A DNA stretch of 64,000 nt from Rossellomorea sp. SC111 (GTDB lineage: Bacteria; Bacillota; Bacilli; Bacillales; Bacillaceae_B), in assembly GCF_024733565.1 (NCBI RefSeq), contig NZ_JANIOC010000001.1, positions 1 through 64,000 on the forward strand, given 5' to 3'. A program made the position numbers and the translations under genes. Positions 17,062-25,488 of the stretch are shown here, piece by piece (position 1 is the first letter of the stretch; each line of letters opens with the position of its first letter). Under the pieces are notes generated by a model. The model searched no databases. It was given only the letters and a program-made list of their open reading frames with translations, and was not told the origin of the DNA.

Positions 17062-17732
17062 GGCATATCTTCATCTTCTCTCCAATGCTTGCGTTTATAG
17101 AAGTACATATAGATCGTGATGCAAAGGGTCAGCCAGGCACCGCCTGCTGTAAAACCGCCAAGGATGTCACTTGGATAATGGACTCCAAGGTATATCCTGC
17201 TCATTCCAATCAGCAGGACAAGCATCGCGACCAGTATCACACTCGCCCATTTAAACCGTTTACGATCCAGGGCACGGAACAGGATGAATGCCAGTGAACC
17301 ATAGAATATGAATGAGCTCATAGAATGCCCACTTGGAAAACTGTAACCACCCTGTTGGATCAATGCTTCAATATCGGGGCGTTCCCGTTTAAATATCCAT
17401 TTTAGAAGCCCATTGAACCCAGCCCCTGTCATAATAGTAATCGATACAAACAGGGCAAGTGGATATTTCTTCATAAACAGAAGGATGACTACTGCACACC
17501 CGGAGAAAATGGTGATACCTTTTATTCCCCCTAAGAAAGTGATGAACGTCATGATCTCCGTCAAGTTAGGTGAAATCGTCCCTCTGACGATTTCGAATAC
17601 ACCATTATCAAATTGTGCGATCTCATTTTCTTTCCATTCTTCCACGATTGATACAAATCCCCAGGTGAAAACAATTAAACACAGCAGGGATACAGCGACA
17701 AAGACGCCTTGTTCAATATGCTTCTCCTTCAA
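17037..17732 (-). CDS. PAP2-family membrane phosphatase
   Basis: The 231-residue protein has six predicted membrane helices and the three PAP2 signatures: KWIFKRERP (C1), YSFPSGHS (C2, catalytic His) and SRIYLGVHYPSD (C3, nucleophile His). Relatives dephosphorylate undecaprenyl pyrophosphate, phosphatidylglycerol phosphate or other lipid phosphates on the outer face of the membrane. The substrate here is undetermined. Its last residues (KNAQET) are encoded within the terminator hairpin. The ku gene lies 30 bp upstream in the same orientation, so the two may be co-transcribed. Confidence 0.9.
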   Translation of the reverse strand: MKEKHIEQGVFVAVSLLCLIVFTWGFVSIVEEWKENEIAQFDNGVFEIVRGTISPNLTEIMTFITFLGGIKGITIFSGCAVVILLFMKKYPLALFVSITIMTGAGFNGLLKWIFKRERPDIEALIQQGGYSFPSGHSMSSFIFYGSLAFILFRALDRKRFKWASVILVAMLVLLIGMSRIYLGVHYPSDILGGFTAGGAWLTLCITIYMYFYKRKHWREDEDMPTKNAQET

Positions 17733-17762
17733 GACTTCTCCCTCTCTCCTGACTTACGCCTT

Positions 17763-18593
17763 CTACTGAGCTTTTTTCTTAGAAGTCGTTTTCTTTTTAG
17801 TTGGTTTTTTTGCCTTTTTAGGCTTGGACGAATCGATGGATGCCTGGAGGGCCGCCATTAGATCCGTTACATTTTCTTTCGGTTCTTTTTCTTTGGATGT
17901 GACCATTTTTTCCCCAGTTTGTTTCGATTCGATCAATTGACTTAATCGTTCACGATACTGATCCTTATAGTTTTCCGGCTCGAATTCAGTCGTCAGTTGA
18001 TCGATGAGCATGGTAGCGGTCTTCAATTCCTTTTCGGTGATTTCGTCTCCTTCAGGCACATTCGGGACATCGCCAGTTCCTCTTACCTCATCGGGATAGT
18101 GAATGGTTTCCATGACGAGTGTCTGCTCGTATACACGAACGATGGAAAGCTGTTCCTTCGACCTCATCGTGATTTTGGCAATCCCTACTTTCCCTGACTC
18201 CTGAAGCGCTTTTCTCAAAAGGGAATAGGCTTTTTTTCCACCGTCGTTCGGTGAAACGAAATAACTTCGATCAAAGAAAATCGGATCGATTTCCTCCATC
18301 TTGATAAAATCGACAATCTCTACTGCCTTATCTCCGCTTGCTTCCTTCAGCTCTTTCAATTCCTCATCTTCAAGGACGACAAATTTGCCTTTCGCCACTT
18401 CATAACCCTTCACAATATCGGCTTGATCCAATTCCTTTTCACAAGCGGGACATACTTTCTCATATTTAATGGGTGTATGACATTCTTTATGAAGTGATCG
18501 GAGCTTGATATCCCGATCTTCCGTAGCAGAATGAAGTTTAATGGGGATATTCACCAGTCCAAAACTGATGGACCCTTTCCAAATAGTATGCAT
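17763..18593 (-). CDS. ku: Non-homologous end-joining protein Ku
   Basis: The 276-residue protein forms a homodimeric ring on DNA ends and recruits LigD. The N-terminus MHTIWKGSISFGLVNIPIKL is diagnostic of bacterial Ku. A CPAC near residue 50, the Ku core and a lysine-rich C-terminal tail (PKKAKKPTKKKTTSKKKAQ) follow, and such tails bind DNA and LigD. The ATG at 18593 is 12 nt from AGGAGG. The TTG at 18602 is only 3 nt away and is less likely. ligD is divergently transcribed, whereas in B. subtilis the pair is an operon (ykoV-ykoU) made in the forespore. Confidence 0.96.
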   Translation of the reverse strand: MHTIWKGSISFGLVNIPIKLHSATEDRDIKLRSLHKECHTPIKYEKVCPACEKELDQADIVKGYEVAKGKFVVLEDEELKELKEASGDKAVEIVDFIKMEEIDPIFFDRSYFVSPNDGGKKAYSLLRKALQESGKVGIAKITMRSKEQLSIVRVYEQTLVMETIHYPDEVRGTGDVPNVPEGDEITEKELKTATMLIDQLTTEFEPENYKDQYRERLSQLIESKQTGEKMVTSKEKEPKENVTDLMAALQASIDSSKPKKAKKPTKKKTTSKKKAQ

Positions 18594-18679
18594 ATCTTTC
18601 AATACCCTCCTTTACATAAACTAATCCCTTATCCATATCATTTAGTTCCCCAACTTTCTTCATCCCTTTAAACATCTGG

Positions 18680-18709
18680 AAATAATCCATGTCCCAACCG
18701 GACACACTA
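18680..18709 (+). promoter_or_regulatory. Possible sigma-G promoter of ligD
   Basis: AAATA (18680-18684), 18 nt, then CACACTA (18703-18709) is one mismatch per element from the sigma-G consensus (GHATR-18-CATHHTA). The spacing and its position 23 nt before the ligD start fit a forespore promoter. Weak on sequence alone. Confidence 0.35.
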
Positions 18710-18731
18710 TTACTAAAAAAAGGTGAAATAA

Positions 18732-20594
18732 ATGAAACCGATGCTCCCTACATTACGTCATGAACTTCCTTCCGGGAATGACTGGCTTTATGAGGTGAAA
18801 TATGATGGCTTCCGCGGCATTTTATCCGTCCAATCCTATGATCATATCACCCTTCAAAGCCGGAATGGGAAAGAACTGCTAAGCCACTTCCCTGAGATAA
18901 AGAAGCAAATTCAACAATTACTGGATAAACGTCCATTCAGCCTCCCTCTCATATTGGATGGAGAGGTTGCATTATTACGCTCTTCCTTCAGTACCGAGTT
19001 CCAGGAGCTTCAGGTTAGGGGGAGGATGCGGAATGATCGAAAAATCTTACACGCCGCTGCCAGTAGACCTGTTACATTCCTGGTATTTGATTTACTTCAG
19101 CTTGAGAAAAAGTCATATATCCAGGAACCCTATCTCAGGAGAAAAGAAAAACTGAAAGAGGTGTTCACCCGCCTTCATTTACCAGTGGAACCCGCTCCTT
19201 CTCACCCTTCAACTCTGCAAATGGTTCCTTATTACAAAAACCTTGAGCAAGTGTGGGAACTTGTTGAAATTGATGAAGGGGAAGGGGTTGTCGCGAAGAG
19301 GGATCAGAGTAAATGGGACGAGGGAAAACGAAGTACTAACTGGATCAAATGTAAGAACTGGAAACATTGCCAATGCTTTATCACCGCCCTGGATGATGCG
19401 AATGATTATTTCCACATCGGCGTATACGATAACGGACAAGTAATGCCAATCGGCTTATTTCATTTCGGTCTTTCAGCTGAGGAAAAAAGGTCGGTGAAAG
19501 CGACAATTAAGCAAAACAGTACGGGAAAGAACCATTCTCTTTACTACATAGATCCGGCCATCACCGTAGAAATCGTCTATCTGCATTGGCAGGAAGGAAA
19601 GCTTCGGGAGCCCCATTTTAAACAATTCCTTTTTTCCACTCCCCCGGAAGCATGCACACTTGACCAATTTATGATGGACGAAGCCTCTCTTCCTAAAAAG
19701 GTTGATATCACTCACCCTGAAAAGATTTTGTTTCGGGAGGTTTCCATGATGAAACTTGATTATATCCGATTCCTCCGTAAGATGTCCGTGGTGATATTGC
19801 CATTCTTTAAGAATAGGCCCTTGACCTGCATTCGATTTCCCCACGGGGTTTTCGGAGAATCCTTTTACCAAAAAAACACTCCTGATTACTCTCCTGCTTT
19901 TGTCGAAACATACAAAGAGGATCAAATTCATTACACCCTCTGCAATAATCTTAAAACGTTGATATGGCTTGGAAATCAGTTGGCTCTTGAATTTCATGTC
20001 CCCTTTCAAAAAGCAGGGGATGAATATGTCAATGAGGTAGTCTTTGACTTAGATCCACCAAGCCGGGATCACTTTTCACTGGCCGTTAAAGCGGCCACAA
20101 TCATGAAAGAATTATTTGACGGGTTGAATCTGCAGAGCTTTGTCAAAACATCGGGAAATAAAGGGCTTCAAGTGTATATCCCCCTTCCTCCCGGATACAC
20201 ATGGAAAGACACAGGCTTATTTACAGAATTCATCGCTCACTACCTGGTAAGCAACGACCCGGGGGATTTCACGACCGAGCGTTTAAAGAAGAACCGGAAA
20301 GGGAGACTGTACGTGGATTATATTCAACACGGAGAAGGCAAAACCATCATCGCCCCCTATTCATTGAGAGGGAATGAAGAGGCTTTGGTCGCCACTCCAC
20401 TTTGGTGGGATGAAGTGAATGAAAATCTCGATCCTGAACAGTTTACCATTGAAGAAGTCTTAAGAAGATTTCAGGTAAAAGGATGTCCTTTTACTAAATT
20501 TGATCAAGTGAAAAAATTTCAGCCATTTGACAAAGTGATTGATTTTTTGAAAAAACAGGTCAAAACTAATAAAGATGGTGCCCCGAAATCATAG
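18732..20594 (+). CDS. ligD: ATP-dependent DNA ligase D (ligase + polymerase domains)
   Basis: The 620-residue NHEJ enzyme has an N-terminal ATP ligase domain, with the adenylation motif EVKYDGFRG (nucleophile Lys23), EGVVAKR and WIKCKNWKH. A C-terminal archaeo-eukaryotic-primase-like polymerase domain follows from about residue 320 (VDITHPEKILF; catalytic D439/D441 in FDLDPPS; SFVKTSGNKGLQVYIPL). No phosphoesterase domain is present, as in B. subtilis LigD. The last codons form part of the downstream terminator. It acts with Ku on double-strand breaks, probably during spore germination. Confidence 0.96.
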   Translation: MKPMLPTLRHELPSGNDWLYEVKYDGFRGILSVQSYDHITLQSRNGKELLSHFPEIKKQIQQLLDKRPFSLPLILDGEVALLRSSFSTEFQELQVRGRMRNDRKILHAAASRPVTFLVFDLLQLEKKSYIQEPYLRRKEKLKEVFTRLHLPVEPAPSHPSTLQMVPYYKNLEQVWELVEIDEGEGVVAKRDQSKWDEGKRSTNWIKCKNWKHCQCFITALDDANDYFHIGVYDNGQVMPIGLFHFGLSAEEKRSVKATIKQNSTGKNHSLYYIDPAITVEIVYLHWQEGKLREPHFKQFLFSTPPEACTLDQFMMDEASLPKKVDITHPEKILFREVSMMKLDYIRFLRKMSVVILPFFKNRPLTCIRFPHGVFGESFYQKNTPDYSPAFVETYKEDQIHYTLCNNLKTLIWLGNQLALEFHVPFQKAGDEYVNEVVFDLDPPSRDHFSLAVKAATIMKELFDGLNLQSFVKTSGNKGLQVYIPLPPGYTWKDTGLFTEFIAHYLVSNDPGDFTTERLKKNRKGRLYVDYIQHGEGKTIIAPYSLRGNEEALVATPLWWDEVNENLDPEQFTIEEVLRRFQVKGCPFTKFDQVKKFQPFDKVIDFLKKQVKTNKDGAPKS

Positions 20595-20610
20595 GGGCAC
20601 CATCTTTGGC
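20576..20610. terminator. Terminator overlapping the ligD stop codon
   Basis: AGATGGTGCCCC and GGGGCACCATCT form a perfect stem around GAAATCATA, which contains the last ligD codons, followed by TTTGGC. It also faces the convergent epimerase gene. Confidence 0.8.
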
Positions 20611-20624
20611 TATTCTTTGGTTAT

Positions 20625-21620
20625 CTATGCGCTCATGAACACTTTGCTTTCGACGATTGACTTGGCATGTTTCTGTAAGTGCTCATACATGCCCTCTTCA
20701 GTAAATTCCTGTCTTGACACTTCATGATACTGCTCGGGATTAGAAAGTGACAATTCTAATTGCGATTGATATAGATACGTTGCATTTCCAATCAACTCCA
20801 TGTTGTAGCGTCCTTCACCCAATTCGTTCACGACGACACGGACTTTCCCCCCGTTATTATATACTTCGATTTCCTGACCGAATTCATTTTGCTGAAGTAA
20901 GCATGTTACAAGACTGGAAGCAGACATGGCTGTCCCACACGCATTTGTGAAGCCGACGCCTCGTTCATACGTACGGACATAGATGGATCCCTGTTCCAGT
21001 GGATGAACAAAACTTACATTGACTCCATCGGGAAACAGATTATTGGGACCATTCACTGTTTCAGCAATGGATTTCTGCTCGTTCGAGAGGATATGCTCTG
21101 TGCCGACGACACTGATCAAATGAGGGTTTGGCACTGCCAGGGCAGAGAATGTTAAATGATCTGAAATTTCAGGAATGCTTTCATTTACCATCGTCTCACG
21201 ATCGATGTTCATTGGCAGCTGATCCAGTTGAAAAAGGACAGGGGAAATTTCAACATTATATGTCGGGATGTTTTCAAAAATGGATTCCTGTGAAGACACT
21301 CGAAGATCCGCTTTCATCGTTTGGACAACGATGTTCTCTTTCTCCAGCAGCTCACATACATAGCGGCCGACACATCGCAGGCCGTTTCCACACATTGATG
21401 CCTCTGAACCATCTGCGTTGAAGACCCGCATTCTGGCATCGCAATTCTCGCTTGATAATACAAATAAGATCCCGTCTGCCCCGAAGGACGACTTACGATC
21501 ACATAGGGCAAGGGCAAGATTCTGTCTTGCTTCTTCCGTAAAATCATATCCATTGGTCATTTCATCAATTAGTAAAAAGTCATTTCCAGAGCCATGACAT
21601 TTTATTAGATTCAAGTCCAT
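20625..21620 (-). CDS. dapF: Diaminopimelate epimerase family protein
   Basis: The 331-residue protein has both catalytic cysteines of the PLP-independent epimerases, in MCGNGLRCVGRY and TNACGTAMSASS, plus HGSGNDFLL and NADGSEAS. DapF interconverts LL- and meso-diaminopimelate for lysine and peptidoglycan. This protein is about 45-50 residues longer than B. subtilis DapF because of a C-terminal extension after GNATYLYQ. It diverges enough that a related epimerase or racemase role is possible. The ATG at 21620 follows GGAGGGATTCACG, and codons upstream lack such a site. It is monocistronic. Confidence 0.8.
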   Translation of the reverse strand: MDLNLIKCHGSGNDFLLIDEMTNGYDFTEEARQNLALALCDRKSSFGADGILFVLSSENCDARMRVFNADGSEASMCGNGLRCVGRYVCELLEKENIVVQTMKADLRVSSQESIFENIPTYNVEISPVLFQLDQLPMNIDRETMVNESIPEISDHLTFSALAVPNPHLISVVGTEHILSNEQKSIAETVNGPNNLFPDGVNVSFVHPLEQGSIYVRTYERGVGFTNACGTAMSASSLVTCLLQQNEFGQEIEVYNNGGKVRVVVNELGEGRYNMELIGNATYLYQSQLELSLSNPEQYHEVSRQEFTEEGMYEHLQKHAKSIVESKVFMSA

Positions 21621-21747
21621 CGTGAATCCCTCCACGGTAATTTACTAGTAAACTATTCATAATAGTCTTAGCTTGCCACAAACAAGCTCAATACGCAATC
21701 TTCTTCCCCTCATTTTCAAAAATAAGACATGTTCACAGTTGAATTAT

Positions 21748-22080
21748 ATGGATCATTTCGAGACAATGGATATGGTGATGATGATGAAGGAAGAATACCG
21801 TTTTCGTTTTCAAGTCCATAAGGTGGAAGAAGCAGATGATGAATATGAGTCAAGGGATGTCACTGTGTTCGCCCGGATCTTCAACGACAAAAAAGACCTC
21901 GTACATGAAGGTCTCTTTCGGGTGCGTTTCAATACGATCGGAATCTACCCTTCCCCTGCAGATGTGGGCCGCCAGATTTATTCAAAGCACTTACAGCGGC
22001 TGCTCCTCATGGAATTGAAACGGTATATCAAACCCCAAAGAAAATATCTTTCTCCAGGGGATTATAAACCTGTATGGTAG
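21748..22080 (+). CDS. Hypothetical protein (110 aa)
   Basis: The protein contains EEYRFRFQVHKVEEADDEYE, VTVFARIFNDKKDLVHEGLF and a basic C-terminal segment MELKRYIKPQRKYLSPGDYKP. It is soluble, with a mixed beta then helical pattern and no known motif. The start is uncertain: ATGs at 21748, 21766, 21772 and 21778-21784 are in frame and none has a strong ribosome binding site. Homology begins most plausibly near EYRFRFQV. It converges on yuxH with only 2 bp between stops. Confidence 0.6.
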   Translation: MDHFETMDMVMMMKEEYRFRFQVHKVEEADDEYESRDVTVFARIFNDKKDLVHEGLFRVRFNTIGIYPSPADVGRQIYSKHLQRLLLMELKRYIKPQRKYLSPGDYKPVW

Positions 22081-22082
22081 CA

Positions 22083-23330
22083 TTATGTCAGCTCGGTTAC
22101 TTCATGATTCAGGAGCTCTTCCGTCCATTTGCAGGAATGATGATAACTCTCCATCACTTCCCTTTTGTTTAACTTCAATTCGGTCATTTTCATTTCGATC
22201 TCTATCCAGTTCGCCTGTTCAATGGAGATGACGAGTTCCAATATCTTCTTAAGGTCATTACGGGACCCCGTTAATGCATTGCAAATGGCGTCATTCAAAG
22301 GTAAATCCATCAAGATGCGATCGATCGGCATGGAAAGAATAGTATCCATCAAGGAAAACATACCCGTGAGGAAGTAACTTGATTTAATGGATATCCGATT
22401 GTGTTTTTCTGCCAGCAATTCACACATCTTCGCCCTCGTCAAACATAATCTAATCACTTCATTGTCCAATTGTCTCTTCTTCTCCACCTGTTCCCTGACT
22501 GCCAAAATGTAGATCCATCGTTTGATTTCCACAAGGCCTAACAGAACAATGGCATGACGGATGGAATGAATCTTATGTTTCGGGCGGTAAGCTGGAGAGT
22601 TGATCAATTTCAATAATTTATATGACAGGGAAAGATCCTGTTCGATCAATTGACTGATCCTTTCAATGTTTGGTTCCGACATTTCCAGGCTTTGAATGAT
22701 GGTATAATACGAATGAAAATAAGTCGGGACATCCTGACTGGCGATGATTTTCGGCTTACTGAAGAAATAGCCCTGAAAGAAGTGATACCCTTTCCCCAAC
22801 GCTTCTTCGTACTGATCCCCGGTTTCAACTTTTTCAGCAAGTAGCCTGTACCCGAGTAAATTAGAAAGAATCTCAATGCTTCCCCGCTCCGTATCAGTTG
22901 TATTCATGAAATCCACCTTCACATAATCCGCCAGTTTCATCAATTCCCTGAAATAGGGATTCAATTCATTGAATATAAAATCGTCCAAGGCAATCTTATA
23001 CCCCAAGTCTTTTAATTCCTGACAAACGACCAGAACATCAGGACCAGGAACCACACTCTCGAGAATCTCCACAACGATCTCCCTCGGATTAAAATAAGTC
23101 GGGACTCTCAGTCTCAGAAGATTCTCTGTGAAATTAATAAAACAAGGCTTCCCTGCTGAAAGGCTCTCCAGCCCGATATTTAAATAGCTGTTAATGATGA
23201 CATCTGCGGTTGCCTGATCCCCGTCAATCGAAGGAAACATATTGATTTCATTGTTTCGATATAGAAGTTCATACGCCACCGTTTCTTGATTACGATTAAA
23301 AATTGGCTGCCTGGCTACAAATACTTCCAT
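22083..23330 (-). CDS. yuxH: YuxH-like EAL-HDOD signalling protein
   Basis: The 415-residue protein has an N-terminal EAL-like domain (MEVFVARQPIFNR, YELLYR, DDFIFN, VKVDF, LLAEKVET) and a C-terminal HDOD domain (SLSYKLLKLINSPAY, IRHAIVLLGL). The EAL signature is ELL and several catalytic acids are not conserved, so cyclic-di-GMP hydrolysis is unlikely. Such proteins are thought to be signalling scaffolds. The ATG at 23330 follows CAGGAGTGATTTTG. B. subtilis YuxH has the same architecture and size. Confidence 0.85.
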   Translation of the reverse strand: MEVFVARQPIFNRNQETVAYELLYRNNEINMFPSIDGDQATADVIINSYLNIGLESLSAGKPCFINFTENLLRLRVPTYFNPREIVVEILESVVPGPDVLVVCQELKDLGYKIALDDFIFNELNPYFRELMKLADYVKVDFMNTTDTERGSIEILSNLLGYRLLAEKVETGDQYEEALGKGYHFFQGYFFSKPKIIASQDVPTYFHSYYTIIQSLEMSEPNIERISQLIEQDLSLSYKLLKLINSPAYRPKHKIHSIRHAIVLLGLVEIKRWIYILAVREQVEKKRQLDNEVIRLCLTRAKMCELLAEKHNRISIKSSYFLTGMFSLMDTILSMPIDRILMDLPLNDAICNALTGSRNDLKKILELVISIEQANWIEIEMKMTELKLNKREVMESYHHSCKWTEELLNHEVTELT

Positions 23331-23496
23331 CAAAATCACTCCTGCGTTCCTGTTCAACATTTGGAAAAATAGTTAAAAAGATTCATATTTTTCTTTAATA
23401 GTAACAAGAAATATGTGGAAAGTCCACGAGATTTGACATTAGTTGTAAATAAGCAAGTGAAGACCCTGATTGTCCGATTAAGTGGTAATAAAGCAG

Positions 23497-23532
23497 AGAG
23501 GCCCATCACCAAATGTAATGGGCCTCTCTGCA
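23497..23532 (-). terminator. Terminator of the purine permease gene
   Basis: GAGAGGCCCAT (23498-23508) and ATGGGCCTCTC form an 11-bp perfect stem a few bases after the permease stop codon. The tail on the minus strand is only moderately T-rich (TGCTTTATT). Confidence 0.7.
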
Positions 23533-23542
23533 AAAATTCGCC

Positions 23543-24832
23543 TTAATGAATCGAATGAACAAAGAAATTCATCAAAAACAGCGCAGCGATGATATATAGA
23601 GGAATTGAAACTTCCCGTGCCTTCCCTGTAGCCAATTTTAATACTGGATACAGAATAAAGCCGATGGCGATTCCGTCCGCGATACTATACGTAAACGGAA
23701 TCATCGCGATGATGAAAATGGCGGGGAATGCCTCTGTCAGATCACGAAGATCCATATGTCGTATATTTTGAATCATCAAGCCACCGATGATGATAAGAAT
23801 CGGGGCGATGGCATGATCCGGAATCCACTTTAAATACGGAATGAACAACACAGACCCCAAAAATAATACGCCCGTAGTCAAGCTTGTCAACCCAGTCCGG
23901 CCGCCTGCCGTCATGGCTGCTGCACTTTCCACCGTCGAGACTGTCGGACTCGTTCCGAAAAACCCTGATGTGAATGCGGAAAAAGCATTAGCTTGAAAGG
24001 CTTTAGAATATTTATGCGGTTGATCAATCATATCCGTATGACCGTGAACGAGACCGATGTTTTCAAATACCAGCACCATCGTTACAGAAAAAACCGCTAT
24101 CCAAAACGGAATTTCCATAATGGCACTAAATGATATTTGACCGAAAACCTGGCTGTATTCACTTAAATGGAATGAGCTCGATTGAATGGAAGGCTCAATC
24201 CCGAAAATGAATCCCAGCACGGTACCAAATGCGATACTCCATAAAAATTGACCTTTTACATTGCGGATGAAAAGAAAAATCGTCACCAGGAACGTCAGCA
24301 CCGTGGCCAACACCTTTAACTCCCCAAAATCACCGATCATGATGATGGCACTGTCACCTCTCTGAATGAGACCGCCTTTTTCAAGACCGATAAACATTAA
24401 AAACATCCCTAACCCTACAGTAATGGCTTCTTTTAATGTTTTGGGAATGGCTTCCGATAATACTTTAGAAAGCTTTGTAAATGCAATGATCATAAAGAGT
24501 ATTCCTGAAATCACTATGACAGCTAATGCTTCCTGCCATGAAAGGCCTGACGATTTTACCAGTGTGAATGTAAACATTGCATTAATTCCCATGCCTGGAA
24601 CCAGAAGTATTGGCGCATTTGCCCAAAAGGCCATCACCAAGCACCCAACGAAGGAAGCAAGTATCGTTGCCATGACTGCCCCTTCAAATGGAATTCCAGC
24701 TTCAGAAAGAATTAAAGCATTCACAGCGATGATATAGACAATCGTAAAGTAACCGATCGCGCCTGCCATCATCTCCTGTTTCATCGAAGTACCGTGATCC
24801 TTTAACTGAAAAATACCTCCACGTGCTTTCAT
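23543..24832 (-). CDS. NCS2 (AzgA subfamily) purine permease
   Basis: The 429-residue protein has about 12-13 membrane segments. AzgA/PbuG-type signatures are ANAPILLVPGMGINAMF, LFENIGLVHGHTDM (family form DxxGT) and GTSPTVSTVESAAAMTAGGRTGLT. Relatives import hypoxanthine/guanine (PbuG) or adenine/guanine (PbuO/AzgA). The exact base cannot be chosen here. No purine riboswitch was found in the short leader. The gene stands alone with its own promoter and terminator. Confidence 0.88.
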   Translation of the reverse strand: MKARGGIFQLKDHGTSMKQEMMAGAIGYFTIVYIIAVNALILSEAGIPFEGAVMATILASFVGCLVMAFWANAPILLVPGMGINAMFTFTLVKSSGLSWQEALAVIVISGILFMIIAFTKLSKVLSEAIPKTLKEAITVGLGMFLMFIGLEKGGLIQRGDSAIIMIGDFGELKVLATVLTFLVTIFLFIRNVKGQFLWSIAFGTVLGFIFGIEPSIQSSSFHLSEYSQVFGQISFSAIMEIPFWIAVFSVTMVLVFENIGLVHGHTDMIDQPHKYSKAFQANAFSAFTSGFFGTSPTVSTVESAAAMTAGGRTGLTSLTTGVLFLGSVLFIPYLKWIPDHAIAPILIIIGGLMIQNIRHMDLRDLTEAFPAIFIIAMIPFTYSIADGIAIGFILYPVLKLATGKAREVSIPLYIIAALFLMNFFVHSIH

Positions 24833-24903
24833 ATTATGATCTTCCTATAAAACTGCCCTCTCCCTACCCGCTCCTCCTGTAATAAGGGGAGCCACAAAAT
24901 ACT

Positions 24904-24932
24904 ATTCTAGCAAAAGGTCTGACGTTTGCCAA
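24904..24932 (-). promoter_or_regulatory. Promoter of the purine permease gene
   Basis: On the minus strand TTGGCA (24927-24932), 17 nt, then TAGAAT (24904-24909). The start point would give a leader of about 65 nt containing AGGAGGAG. Confidence 0.7.
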
Positions 24933-24957
24933 TATGTATTTTGTGGGGGCTGTCCCC

Positions 24958-24999
24958 TCAAAAAAAAAAAAAACGAGTCTCCAGTGCAGGAGACTCGTC
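24958..24999 (-). terminator. Terminator of the riboflavin operon
   Basis: ACGAGTCTCC (24973-24982) and GGAGACTCGT (24989-24998) pair perfectly. On the minus strand the stem runs into a tract of about 14 Ts. It lies just after the ribH stop. Confidence 0.93.
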
Positions 25000-25005
25000 A
25001 AATCC

Positions 25006-25476
25006 TTATTTATCTATTTCACGGATCAAATTTGCCATTTCGATGGCCGATACCGCTGCATCCCATCCTTTGTTCCCGGCTTTTGTGCCGGCTCTTTCGA
25101 TTGCCTGTTCGATTGTATCAGTCGTCAAGACCCCAAAGATGACGGGCACGTCTTCCTGCAGGCTAAGATTGGCCACTCCTTTAGCAACCTCTCCGCTTAC
25201 GTATTCAAAATGAGCGGTTGCTCCGCGGATGACCGTCCCCAACGTAACAACGGCATCATATTTCCCTGAACGCGCCAGTTTTTTGGCGATCATTGGAATT
25301 TCAAATGCTCCTGGCACCCATGTGACGGAGACATTCCCTTCTTCAACACCGTGTCTCTTCAAGGCATCTTCCGCTCCGCCCAGCAGCTTGGATGTGATGA
25401 ATTCATTAAAACGTGAAACGACGATGGCCACTCTTAATCCTGATCCTACTAAATTTCCTTCATAAATGGTTTTCAT
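25006..25476 (-). CDS. ribH: 6,7-dimethyl-8-ribityllumazine synthase
   Basis: The 156-residue subunit of the icosahedral lumazine synthase condenses 5-amino-6-ribitylaminouracil with dihydroxybutanone phosphate. Family segments are [42 protein letters not shown] with the catalytic histidine, and [24 protein letters not shown]. It is the last gene of ribD-ribE-ribBA-ribH, with a good ribosome binding site AGGAGG 7 nt upstream. Confidence 0.96.
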   Translation of the reverse strand: MKTIYEGNLVGSGLRVAIVVSRFNEFITSKLLGGAEDALKRHGVEEGNVSVTWVPGAFEIPMIAKKLARSGKYDAVVTLGTVIRGATAHFEYVSGEVAKGVANLSLQEDVPVIFGVLTTDTIEQAIERAGTKAGNKGWDAAVSAIEMANLIREIDK

Positions 25477-25488
25477 TGTGTATTCCTC

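Noticed and set aside
24833-24903. Purine riboswitch in front of the purine permease
   Set aside because: The leader is only about 65 nt and lacks the conserved purine aptamer junction sequences.
24958-24973. Poly-A tract as a phase-variable repeat
   Set aside because: It is the T-run of the rib operon terminator and lies outside any coding region.
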